A stretch of 19,501 nucleotides of DNA from CAYQZD01 sp964421875 (GTDB taxonomy: Bacteria; Electryoneota; Tariuqbacteria; Tariuqbacterales; Tariuqbacteraceae): contig CAYQZD010000068.1 of the NCBI GenBank assembly GCA_964421875.1, positions 1-19,501 of the forward strand, written 5' to 3'. Each line of letters starts with the position of its first letter. The stretch's first letter is position 1. The notes under the pieces were generated by a model. It worked only from the letters and a program-made list of their open reading frames with translations. It was not told the origin of the DNA and searched no databases. Of the stretch, positions 1-6,913 are shown piece after piece. Both the position numbers and the translations under genes were made by a program.

Positions 1-30
1 CTCGTTCCCACGCTCCTGCGTGGGAATGCA
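1..30. repeat. Palindromic intergenic repeat (GTTCCCACGC type)
   Basis: TTCCCACGC (5-13) and GCGTGGGAA (18-26) form a perfect 9-bp inverted repeat around a 4-base loop. It resembles the short GC-rich palindromes scattered between genes in many bacterial genomes. It is cut by the window start, so its full length is unknown. No T-run follows, so a terminator role is not supported. Confidence 0.6.
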
Positions 31-390
31 GACGAGCGACCGATAGCATTTTCATTCTAAGTTGCGGCTGGTCGCGGCCAAGACCATCCATGATGGTTTA
101 TAAATCTACCGAAGTCGCATTACAGCGGTTTCACTTCCTGGGGAAAGGAATGGTTCCCGCGCGCTATCTTAGCTTTTCATCGGCAGAAATCTGCAAGCCC
201 GGGCGGGTTTCAAACCGAAACCAAAGTGAAAAACCCGGCTTTACCCGGGCATCACACCGGAATAAATCTTAAAAATATAATAAATCAAATCCTTTTCTGC
301 AAATATTTTGCGTTCACATTCGGTTTTTTAGCGGCAATGCTCTACACTTGAACAAACCATAACTTTAATTCGGGAAACAGGAGTAAAAAA

Positions 391-417
391 ATGGGGACTT
401 TAACTACTTTTATTTAA
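391..417 (+). other. Possible 8-codon micro-ORF upstream of dnaA
   Basis: ATG at 391 follows AGGAG (379-383) with a 7-base gap, a better ribosome site than that of dnaA itself. The frame encodes MGTLTTFI and stops at TAA 415-417, six bases before the perfect DnaA box. It could be a leader peptide or a chance frame. Nothing else supports translation. Confidence 0.2.
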
Positions 418-422
418 TGAAA

Positions 423-431
423 TTATTCACA
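423..431 (+). promoter_or_regulatory. Perfect DnaA box upstream of dnaA
   Basis: TTATTCACA matches the TTATNCACA consensus at every position. It lies 114 bp upstream of the dnaA start and about 42 bp upstream of the putative -35 element, a plausible place for DnaA autoregulation or for part of a split origin. It is the only perfect box noticed in the flanks of dnaA. Confidence 0.55.
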
Positions 432-472
432 AATATCGATCTCTGCTCCCACAAAAATAATTAATTTTTTTC

Positions 473-501
473 TTGACATTCAACGGACAAATCTCTACCT
501 T
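473..501 (+). promoter_or_regulatory. Putative dnaA promoter
   Basis: TTGACA (473-478) is followed after 17 bases by TACCTT (496-501). The -10 is imperfect for a sigma-70 type promoter. TACCTTTTG also recalls the Bacteroidetes-type TAnnTTTG element with one extra T. A start near 508 would give a 5' leader of about 37 bases. Confidence 0.45.
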
Positions 502-544
502 TTGCCGTCTCAAATTTTAATTTACCGTTAAGAATTGTCTATTA

Positions 545-1903
545 ATGAGTTCCCTCCCCTCCCAAAATCCAATTTGGCAAGCATTCATCGGCAAAATCAA
601 AGAAAAGATCCCCCCTGAAAGCTACCACACCTGGTTTAAGCCTATGAAACTGCTGGAAATCAGCGACCACAAGATGACGGTACAGCTTCCCAGCCATTTC
701 TATTACGACTGGATTGAGGAACACTACGCAAAGATAATAGACGAAGCTCTTTCGGACATCCTCGGAAACGGATTCAAACTTAATTATTCCATCCTGGAAA
801 GCGACACCGAGCAGTTCCTGAAACTCGGTCCAAAACGAGGACCCTTCATCACTCCTCGAAAAGTCCCCGCCAACTTCCACCTCAATCAGCGCTATAGTTT
901 CGACAATTTTATTGAGGGAGACAGCAATTCATTTGCCAGGGCGGCGGCGCTGGCGGTGGCGCAGGCCCCGGGTAAAACACCGTTCAATCCCCTGGTGGTG
1001 TACGGCGGAGTCGGTCTGGGTAAAACCCATTTAGTCCAGGCTATCGGAAATTACGCTTTCGAGAACCGCACCCTCCGTAAAGCCCTCTATGTCTCCTCGG
1101 AAAAATTCACCCTGGATTTTATCATCTCCGTCAAGGAGAACAAGACCACCGATTTCTCCAGCCGTTACCGCTCGACCGACATCCTGCTGGTGGACGACGT
1201 CCAGTTCTTCGAGGGTAAAGAGCGGACTCAGCGGGAGTTTTTCCACACTTTCAACACCCTTTACCAGATGGGCAAACAGATTGTGCTTTCAATGGATCGG
1301 CCTCCCAGCGAACTCACGCAAATCGAAGAGCGCCTCCTCTCCAGGTTCGGCTGGGGACTGGTCACCGATATTCAACCACCCGATTACGAAACCCGGATTG
1401 CAATTCTGCAAAGACGCTCGGACGATGAAAATATCTCACTCGACAACGGCGTCCTGGAATACCTCGCCGCCAACATCACCAACAACATCCGCGAACTTGA
1501 AGGCTGTCTTATACGGCTGATGGCGCACGCCTCCATCACCGGCGAAGAGGTTACCCCCGAACTGGCAAAACGCCTGCTCAGAGACACCATCAAACCCAAA
1601 CCGCGCCGAACTTCGGTGGACCGGATTCAGGAAATCACCGCCGACTGGGCAGGAATACCTTCCGACCTGCTCCGGGGAAACTCTCGAAAGAAGGATATCG
1701 CCCGCGCCCGTCAGCTCGCGATGTATCTCACCAGCGAATTAACCAACCATACACTGAAAAGTATTGGCTCCCATTTCGGTAATCGCGACCACACCACTGT
1801 GATGCATTCCATCAATGTCACCAAGAAACGGATTGTATCCGACAGCGAATTCAAATCCGAAGTAGAGGAATTAAAACGGAGAATCAATTCCTCCTCTGTC
1901 TGA
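545..1903 (+). CDS. dnaA: Chromosomal replication initiator protein DnaA
   Basis: This is the AAA+ initiator that binds DnaA boxes, melts oriC and recruits the replicative helicase. At 452 residues it has normal length. The N-terminal domain (about 1-90, starting near PIWQAF) is followed by a short linker and the AAA+ module from about residue 117 (RYSFDNFI). Walker A is GGVGLGKT at 154-161, Walker B contains D217-D218 (LLVDDVQFF), and an SMDRPPSEL segment and the RLLSRF arginine-finger box follow. The C-terminal DNA-binding domain carries FGNRDHTTV (411-419), close to the family signature FGGRDHTTV with Asn in place of the second Gly. No Shine-Dalgarno is evident before the ATG, but the protein starts where DnaA proteins normally start. 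The gene is followed by the candidate origin and dnaN, the conserved order. Identification is secure. Confidence 0.98.
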   Translation: MSSLPSQNPIWQAFIGKIKEKIPPESYHTWFKPMKLLEISDHKMTVQLPSHFYYDWIEEHYAKIIDEALSDILGNGFKLNYSILESDTEQFLKLGPKRGPFITPRKVPANFHLNQRYSFDNFIEGDSNSFARAAALAVAQAPGKTPFNPLVVYGGVGLGKTHLVQAIGNYAFENRTLRKALYVSSEKFTLDFIISVKENKTTDFSSRYRSTDILLVDDVQFFEGKERTQREFFHTFNTLYQMGKQIVLSMDRPPSELTQIEERLLSRFGWGLVTDIQPPDYETRIAILQRRSDDENISLDNGVLEYLAANITNNIRELEGCLIRLMAHASITGEEVTPELAKRLLRDTIKPKPRRTSVDRIQEITADWAGIPSDLLRGNSRKKDIARARQLAMYLTSELTNHTLKSIGSHFGNRDHTTVMHSINVTKKRIVSDSEFKSEVEELKRRINSSSV

Positions 1904-2339
1904 ATCTCCTCTTACCACTTCCGTCATCCCCTGCTAAATTTCACAGTAATTTTTATCCTGACTCTTGACACAATTTTTTGCATTTTACCTCTAAATTTGC
2001 TAATTATAACAGGATTCACTGTTGTGGACAACCTTCGGTGGATTGAAGTTGAAACAGAGTGGAAAACTCATAACTTTTAACTGAAACTCAAATTATCAAC
2101 ACTGTTTTCCACAATTATCACGCGCTTTTCCACCCTCTATTGACAAAAAATTCCGTTCTTAACACATTCTTTTTTCAAATGAAGTAGGTAGAATTATCCA
2201 CTTATCAAGATTGTCTATTAATAATATAGTTTATTATTATTTAATATTATTATGTTTCTTCAATGAGAATTTCACGCTATTGTACCTTACATTAGATCGT
2301 TAATTAAAAAAGAACCATAAATAATAGGGCTAATCTATT
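1904..2339. other. Candidate origin of replication (oriC) between dnaA and dnaN
   Basis: This 436-bp spacer holds no gene. Four sites differ by one base from TTATNCACA: TTGTCCACA on the minus strand (2023-2031), TTATCAACA (2093-2101), TTTTCCACA (2105-2113) and TTATCCACT (2194-2202). Weaker two-mismatch sites are at 2058-2066 (minus) and 2126-2134. Next to the last strong site lies a run of almost pure A/T from about 2202 to 2300, suitable as a DNA unwinding element. Clustered boxes beside an AT-rich stretch next to dnaA are typical of bacterial origins. The placement is inferred, because GC skew could not be computed. A dnaN promoter must also lie here, but no convincing -35/-10 pair was found. 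Confidence 0.7.
2202..2300. other. AT-rich putative DNA unwinding element
   Basis: Immediately after the DnaA-box-like TTATCCACT the sequence becomes nearly all A and T, with repeated TTATTA/TTAATATT runs. A 13-base word ATTGTCTATTAAT (2210-2222) recurs exactly at 534-546, overlapping the dnaA start codon. The position and composition fit the duplex-opening part of an origin, but no experiment or skew profile backs this here. Confidence 0.5.
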
Positions 2340-3452
2340 ATGAAATTTACCATTAGCCAGGAAGCTTTTTCCCACATTCTACAGCGCCATCTGCCGGTGC
2401 TGCCTGCAAGAACTACCCTCCCCATCCTGAATTCGATTAAATGGGAAGCGGGCGACGGGAAAATCAGAATGCACTCCACAGACCTTGAAATTACTCTTGT
2501 CACTGAAACCTCCGCTGAGGTTGAAGGTGAAGGTTCGGTAGCGGTTCCGGCGCGGAGATTGTCCGATATTGTCCGGGAACTTCCGGTAGAGCCGATAGTT
2601 GTGACTGCGGAGAGTAACTTCCGGGTCAAAGTCCAAGGTCTCACCGGACTTTACCAAATCGCCGGCTCCGATTCCGCGGATTTCCCCGCTGTGCCTGAAG
2701 GGGGTGATGGCAAGAATATCACAATCAGCGGCGGGATGTTCAAGAAAATGATAAACCGGACTTCATTCGCAGTCTCCAGAGACGATATGCGTCCTACTTT
2801 GTGCGGAGTGTTCCTTCAGGCGCTCGCGGACGGTTTCAAGGCGGTTTCCACCGATGGCCATCGCTTGTCTAAAATGGTCGATTCCTCATTTTCCGCTGGG
2901 GATAACGATTTTGAAGTGATAGTCCCGGTTAAGGCTTTGGACCTTGCTTCCAAGAATATGTCCGACGACGATGAAATCGGAATCGGGATCAGCGGTAACT
3001 ATTTAAAGATGGAACTTAATGGAGATTTACTCTTCTCCCGGTTGATTGAGGGCAAGTACCCCCTTTATGACAATGTAATTCCCAAGGGAAACCAGAACAT
3101 CCTGGTGGCTAACGTTGAAGCTTTAATGTCCGCAGTCAGAAGGGTTTCGATTTTCTCCAATTCTCTCACGAGACAGATAAAATTTACTCTTACTGCTGAT
3201 AAGGTGATGGTTACGGCGGAGGATATCGAGACCGGCGGCGAAGCTGAGGAAGAGCTTAAGGTAGATTATCAGGGCGATGAGATGGACATTGGTTACAACG
3301 CCAATTACGTCATCGACGCCTTGCGTAAAGTCGATACTGAGGAGGTTAAGTTTCTCATCGGCAATGCTGATTCAGCCTGCATCATCAATCCCCTCGACGG
3401 GGGCGAGGAGGAGGATTTTATGATGCTGCTGATGCCGGTCAGACTGCCTTAG
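2340..3452 (+). CDS. dnaN: DNA polymerase III beta subunit (sliding clamp)
   Basis: This is the ring-shaped processivity factor that tethers DNA polymerase III and many repair proteins to DNA. The 370-residue length is typical for three repeated clamp domains. The N-terminus MKFTISQEAFSHIL, the LPARTTLPILNSI segment, the central FAVSRDDMRPTLCGV stretch (domain 2 start) and the C-terminal MLLMPVRLP are hallmark clamp sequences. The start is the first ATG after the candidate origin, and no strong ribosome site precedes it, as with dnaA. The dciA-like gene follows 19 bp downstream, so the two are probably co-transcribed. recF, often next to dnaN, is absent here. Confidence 0.98.
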   Translation: MKFTISQEAFSHILQRHLPVLPARTTLPILNSIKWEAGDGKIRMHSTDLEITLVTETSAEVEGEGSVAVPARRLSDIVRELPVEPIVVTAESNFRVKVQGLTGLYQIAGSDSADFPAVPEGGDGKNITISGGMFKKMINRTSFAVSRDDMRPTLCGVFLQALADGFKAVSTDGHRLSKMVDSSFSAGDNDFEVIVPVKALDLASKNMSDDDEIGIGISGNYLKMELNGDLLFSRLIEGKYPLYDNVIPKGNQNILVANVEALMSAVRRVSIFSNSLTRQIKFTLTADKVMVTAEDIETGGEAEEELKVDYQGDEMDIGYNANYVIDALRKVDTEEVKFLIGNADSACIINPLDGGEEEDFMMLLMPVRLP

Positions 3453-3471
3453 GCGGCGCGCTCTACAGGCG

Positions 3472-3753
3472 GTGAACACCAAATCCATAGGCGAGGCGGT
3501 CGCAGATTTCATCCGCGGCCAGGGTTTCGAAAAGCGGCTGAAGGAAGCGGACTTATTTCGTCTCTGGCCCCGGATTGTGGGTGAGGTTATTTCCGAACGA
3601 TCTCGACCCGTGAGCATCGAACGGGGGCGGCTGGTGGTGCATGTTGATGATTCCAGCTGGCGTAACGAGCTTTCGTTGATGGAGCCGGAAATAAAGGATA
3701 AGCTGAACCGAGCTTTGGGAGGAACGGTGGTTGAAAGTATTGTTTTCAGGTAA
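3472..3753 (+). CDS. dciA: DciA-like protein (DUF721 family)
   Basis: This 93-residue protein matches the DUF721/DciA family: a basic N-terminus (GQGFEKRLKEADLF), the conserved W-P-xIVG segment (LWPRIVGEVI), a central RLVVHV strand, SSWRNELSLM and a C-terminal LGGTVVESIVFR. DciA proteins load or assist the replicative helicase DnaB in bacteria without DnaC, and the gene often sits near dnaA/dnaN/recF/gyrB. The start is GTG at 3472, 19 bp after the dnaN stop, and the next gene begins 40 bp downstream. The family call is firm. The helicase-loading role comes from characterised relatives. The symbol rests on family membership. Confidence 0.85.
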   Translation: MNTKSIGEAVADFIRGQGFEKRLKEADLFRLWPRIVGEVISERSRPVSIERGRLVVHVDDSSWRNELSLMEPEIKDKLNRALGGTVVESIVFR

Positions 3754-3793
3754 TTTTAATTGTCAGATAAACAAAGAATTATCCGAGGTGTTT

Positions 3794-4387
3794 ATGTTTG
3801 CATGTTATCCCCGCGATATTGCTCTTAAGGACGGCAGGATAGTCACTATCAGGCCTATGAACAAGGACGATGGCGATAAACTGCTCGAATTTTTCCGCAG
3901 CCTCCCGGAGGAGGAGCGTATGTTCCTTCGAGACGATGTGGTGGACCCCGCGCTGATTCAGAAGTGGGTGGAAGAAATGGATTATGAAAGGGTGGTTCCG
4001 CTCTTAGGTCTGCACGAAGGCTGTTTGGTGGCGGACGCATCAATCCACCGCAATAAGGAGCGCTGGGCCAGCCATATCGGTCAGATTCGAGTGGTGGTTC
4101 ACCCTGATTTTCAGGGGTCTGGTCTGGGTTACTGGATGACCAGGGAAATTTTCGTTATCGCTCATTCGATGAAGATTGAGAAGGTGCTGGCGGAGATGAT
4201 GGATGTTCAGCCCGGGGCAGTCAAGGTCTTCGAAAAGCTGGGTTTCCGGCAGGAACATGTGTTTAAAAAGCATGTATGCGACCTGGAGGGAAAATACCAC
4301 AATTTGGTGGTGATGTCGGTGGACATCAATGAGCTGATGGACACCTGGGTGCAGGCGGTTCGGGACAGCGAAGACCGGGGTGGGTGA
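3794..4387 (+). CDS. GNAT family N-acetyltransferase
   Basis: This is a predicted acetyl-CoA-dependent acyltransferase of 197 residues; the substrate cannot be named. The GNAT fold starts at IVTIRPMNKDD (about 16-26). Motif A is VVVHPDFQGSGLGYWM (about 100-115), with the Q-G-S-G-L-G pyrophosphate loop at 107-112, and motif B is VFEKLGF (145-151). The ATG at 3794 is preferred over an upstream in-frame start at 3731 because GAGG (3785-3788) sits 5 bases before it and the longer form would overlap dciA. A strong terminator follows at 4420, so it is likely the last gene of the dnaN-dciA transcript. The function could be small-molecule or protein acetylation. Confidence 0.85.
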   Translation: MFACYPRDIALKDGRIVTIRPMNKDDGDKLLEFFRSLPEEERMFLRDDVVDPALIQKWVEEMDYERVVPLLGLHEGCLVADASIHRNKERWASHIGQIRVVVHPDFQGSGLGYWMTREIFVIAHSMKIEKVLAEMMDVQPGAVKVFEKLGFRQEHVFKKHVCDLEGKYHNLVVMSVDINELMDTWVQAVRDSEDRGG

Positions 4388-4419
4388 AGACGTGCGGGAG
4401 GGGAAATAATTGAAAGTGT

Positions 4420-4452
4420 AAAGCCCGCGTAAATTGCGGGCTTTTACTTTTT
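4420..4452 (+). terminator. Rho-independent terminator after the GNAT gene
   Basis: AAAGCCCGC (4420-4428) pairs perfectly with GCGGGCTTT (4436-4444) across a 7-base loop and is followed by a T-rich tail to 4452. It lies 33 bp after the acetyltransferase stop and just before a consensus promoter, so it cleanly separates the dna cluster from the etf genes. Confidence 0.85.
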
Positions 4453-4456
4453 CCGC

Positions 4457-4485
4457 TTGACATAAATATTTTTTATACCTATATT
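4457..4485 (+). promoter_or_regulatory. Sigma-70-type promoter for the etf genes
   Basis: TTGACA (4457-4462) and TATATT (4480-4485) are separated by 17 bases, one mismatch from the full housekeeping consensus. Transcription would start near 4492, leaving a 5' leader of about 180 bases before etfB. No riboswitch fold or clear operator was recognised in that leader. Confidence 0.65.
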
Positions 4486-4672
4486 AGAGAAAAATATCAC
4501 AAGCGTTTTCTTCCTCTTTCCAATGTGGCGGGAATACGATGCGCAGTTTAGAATCGCATTCATTTTGAAAGAGGGTGGTTTCAAGCGGGGGACTTGCTGA
4601 CCTGCCGACTTGAGGAATTGCAGACATTTATATTGAAAGATAATATTCACATAACATTTTTTGGAGAGAGCT

Positions 4673-5419
4673 TTGAAGATAGCTGTTCCCGTAAAGTATG
4701 TTCCCGACACTGAAACCAAGGTAAAAATCGCCGGCGACGGCAAGTCGCTGAACCCGGAAGGCGTTTCCTTCGTGATGAATCCCTACGACGAGTTCGCCCT
4801 TGAAGAGTCGCTTAAAATCAAGGAAGCCCAGGGCGGCGAGGTCACCGTGGTGACATTGGGAGATGAGGAGACAATCAAGGTTCTGCGCACCGGTCTGGCG
4901 ATGGGCGCGGACAATGCCATTCACATATCCGGCGCCGGATTTTACGATTCACTGGCAGGGGCGAAAATCTTCGCCCAAGTCCTCAAAGACGGCGGCTACG
5001 ACATCATCTTCTTGGGGATGAAATCGGTGGACGGCGATGCCGGAGCCGTGGGCCCGATGTTAGCGGAACTGATGGGACTGCCCTGCGTTACGGCGGTGGT
5101 CAAGCTGGAAGTCGGCGAAGGCAAAGCTATAGCGCAACGCGAATCGGAGGCGGGTATGGAGGTAATCGAAACTCCGCTGCCCGCGGTGTTCACCGCCCAG
5201 AAGGGATTGAACGAGCCCCGCTACGCCTCACTCAAGGGGATAATGATGGCGAAGAAAAAACCGGTGGAAACCGTTCAAGCTCCGGCGGCGGAGAACTCGA
5301 TTGAACTGCTGGAAATGCGCTATCCCCCCGACCGCCCCGCGGGCAGGATTGTGGGAGAAGGCGCCGAGGCGGCGCCGGAACTGGTGCGTCTGCTCAAGGA
5401 GGAAGCCAAAGTGTTGTAG
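4673..5419 (+). CDS. etfB: Electron transfer flavoprotein beta subunit
   Basis: This is the beta subunit of the EtfAB heterodimer, which carries electrons between acyl-CoA or other flavin dehydrogenases and the quinone pool or other acceptors. At 248 residues it has normal length. Family features are the N-terminal MKIAVPVKYVPDTE, NPYDEFALEE (about 36-45), the nucleotide-binding stretch around VDGDAGAVGPMLAEL (119-133) and the signature TAQKGLNEPRYASL (174-187) with the following AKKKP. TTG at 4673 is taken as the start because GGAG (4663-4666) lies 6 bases before it and the protein then begins exactly like its relatives; an in-frame TTG at 4661 overlaps that ribosome site. etfA lies downstream but is separated by a DUF2283 gene. 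Whether this pair bifurcates electrons cannot be told from sequence alone. Confidence 0.95.
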   Translation: MKIAVPVKYVPDTETKVKIAGDGKSLNPEGVSFVMNPYDEFALEESLKIKEAQGGEVTVVTLGDEETIKVLRTGLAMGADNAIHISGAGFYDSLAGAKIFAQVLKDGGYDIIFLGMKSVDGDAGAVGPMLAELMGLPCVTAVVKLEVGEGKAIAQRESEAGMEVIETPLPAVFTAQKGLNEPRYASLKGIMMAKKKPVETVQAPAAENSIELLEMRYPPDRPAGRIVGEGAEAAPELVRLLKEEAKVL

Positions 5420-5432
5420 GATTTTGATTATC

Positions 5433-5648
5433 ATGAAAATCGGATATGATAGAGATGTTGACGCTTTGTATATCAGACTTCGCGAAGACTATGTTTTCCG
5501 CACTGTTGAGCTTGAGGAAGGAATTAACCTCGATTTCGATGAATCGGGAAGGCTCTTGGGAATTGAGATTCTGGATGCTAAGTCGAAATACCATCCGGAA
5601 GAGATATTCAATTTCGCTACTGAGCAGCTTATACTAAGCGAGGATTAG
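5433..5648 (+). CDS. DUF2283 domain protein
   Basis: This 71-residue protein begins MKIGYDRDVDALYIRL and contains DFDESGRLLGIEIL, the pattern of DUF2283 (a D-x-x-x-D-A-LYI start and a D-x-G-x-xxGIEIL core). The function is not established. DUF2283 genes often neighbour DUF4258 genes, and a toxin-antitoxin relationship has been suggested, but no DUF4258 partner is present here. It starts 14 bp after the etfB stop and is followed by 146 bp of AT-rich spacer before etfA, so it sits within a pair that is normally contiguous. Its base composition appears lower in G+C than the flanking etf genes, suggesting a later insertion. No clear Shine-Dalgarno was seen. Confidence 0.75.
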   Translation: MKIGYDRDVDALYIRLREDYVFRTVELEEGINLDFDESGRLLGIEILDAKSKYHPEEIFNFATEQLILSED

Positions 5649-5794
5649 CCTTCGTATTTTCTAAATGGTGCAAAAGGGTCTCCTCACCTTGTTGCAAGTC
5701 TTTGTATAATAATTGCATCGCGGAAGATACAGATACTCTGCATTGTATTGATAATTGAGTTTATTATATATAAAAAACAGAAAGGAGAGCTGGA

Positions 5795-6751
5795 TTGTCA
5801 GTACTGGTTTATGCCGAACGCCGAGGGGGTAATTTTCGCCAGTCCGCCTTCGAAGCGGTTTCCGCGGGGCGGAATTTGGCTGATGAATTGGGGACGGAAC
5901 TGGTGGCGGCGGTAATCGGTCCCGATTTAGCCGGGACCGCTGAAGAGCTGTCAAAATACGGCACGGACAAGATAGCGCTGGCGGAGGGAGAAAACTACAC
6001 CGACTACAACCAGGAGCTGCATGCCGCGGCGCTGAAAACGATAGCCGACAAATACAGCGCAACTGCGGTGCTGCTGTCCGCCACCACCACAGGACGGGAA
6101 CTGGCGCCGAGGTTAGCCGCGAAATTGGACGTGGGGCTGGCGCAGGACTGTTCCGAGCTGATAGTCGAAGGCGGCGGCGTTATCGCGGTGAGACCGGTTT
6201 ACGCCGGTAAAGCGTTCGTGAAGGTGAAATTCAATTCCAGCCCGGCGGTGGTTTCGCTTAGGCCCAAACTCTTCCCTGCGCTGGAAAATCCCAAAACGCC
6301 CGCAGTAGAGGAGTTTGCGCCCGAAGTTGACCCGCCCCAGGCGCGCATCACCGCCATCGAAGCCAAAGCCGCCGGCACTGTTGACTTGACCGAGGCCGAC
6401 ATCATCGTTTCCGGCGGGCGCGGAGTCAAAGGTCCCGAAGGATTCGACCCCCTGAAGGAGCTGGCAGAGGCTCTGGGAGCCGTAGTGGGCGCTTCCCGCG
6501 CCGCAGTGGACGCGGGATGGATCGACCACAGCCAGCAGGTGGGGCAGACCGGCAAGACGGTCAATCCCCAGCTCTATATCGCCTGCGGCATCTCCGGCGC
6601 AATCCAGCATCTTGCCGGTATGCGCAGTTCCAAAGTCATCGTTACCGTAAACAAAGACCCGGAAGCGCCGATTTTCGGCGTAGCCGACTACGGTATCGTG
6701 GGCGACCTGTTCCAGGTGGTGCCGGCTATCACCCAGGCGATTAAAGGATAA
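5795..6751 (+). CDS. etfA: Electron transfer flavoprotein alpha subunit
   Basis: This is the FAD-binding alpha subunit, partner of the etfB product encoded upstream. It has 318 residues. The N-terminal domain (MSVLVYAERR...) has the Etf alpha/beta fold. The C-terminal FAD domain begins around residue 197 and shows IIVSGGRG (204-210), GASRAAVDAG (232-241), QVGQTGKTV (248-256), LYIACGISGAIQHLAG (260-275), NKDPEAPIF (286-294) and DYGIVGDLF (298-306), all expected FAD-contact motifs. The start is TTG at 5795, with AAAGGAG ending at 5787 and a 7-base gap. Both etf subunits therefore use TTG with a strong ribosome site. The next gene is separated by a heptanucleotide tract that begins almost at the stop codon. 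Confidence 0.96.
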   Translation: MSVLVYAERRGGNFRQSAFEAVSAGRNLADELGTELVAAVIGPDLAGTAEELSKYGTDKIALAEGENYTDYNQELHAAALKTIADKYSATAVLLSATTTGRELAPRLAAKLDVGLAQDCSELIVEGGGVIAVRPVYAGKAFVKVKFNSSPAVVSLRPKLFPALENPKTPAVEEFAPEVDPPQARITAIEAKAAGTVDLTEADIIVSGGRGVKGPEGFDPLKELAEALGAVVGASRAAVDAGWIDHSQQVGQTGKTVNPQLYIACGISGAIQHLAGMRSSKVIVTVNKDPEAPIFGVADYGIVGDLFQVVPAITQAIKG

Positions 6752-6753
6752 CA

Positions 6754-6907
6754 GAAAACCGAGAACTGATAGCAGAGAACCGAGAACTGAGAACAGAGAA
6801 CCAAGAACAGAGAACCGAGAACAGAGAACAGAAAACCGAGAACAAAGAACCGAGAAACGAGTAACGAGCAACCAGAAACCCGCAACCAGCAACCAGTAAC
6901 CAGTAAC
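6754..6907. repeat. 22-unit degenerate heptanucleotide tandem repeat
   Basis: From 6754 to 6907 the sequence can be cut into 22 consecutive 7-base units without one phase slip. Early units are gagaacc, gagaact or gagaaca; late units drift to gagtaac, cagcaac and cagtaac. The tract begins 2 bases after the etfA stop and ends 6 bases before the next start codon, so it fills the spacer. Seven is not a multiple of three, so the open frame seen through it on the minus strand (7-residue repeats such as RFSVLCS) is a by-product of the repeat, not a gene. The same unit in the other orientation (ttctcag) occurs at 15042-15062. Confidence 0.9.
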
Positions 6908-6913
6908 CAGAAT

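Larger units (their letters stand above)
31..544. other. Non-coding leader upstream of dnaA
   Basis: No convincing gene is seen here. A 60-residue open frame at 90-272 has no recognisable domain or ribosome site. GCCCGGG (197-203) and CCCGGGC (244-250) form an inverted repeat with a long, partly complementary spacer. From about 265 the sequence is AT-rich and holds a perfect DnaA box (423-431), a tiny open frame with a good ribosome site (391-417) and a promoter-like pair (473-501), each described separately. Confidence 0.6.

Noticed and set aside
90..272. 60-residue open frame upstream of dnaA
   Set aside because: It has no domain, no ribosome site and unusual composition, and it crosses the GCCCGGG inverted repeat. 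Treated as chance.
5701..5710. TATAAT at 5705-5710 as an internal promoter for etfA
   Set aside because: No acceptable -35 at the right distance and no extended -10 TG, so not supported.
6754..6907. Heptad tract as a CRISPR array
   Set aside because: Units are 7 bases, contiguous and degenerate, with no spacers and no cas genes nearby.
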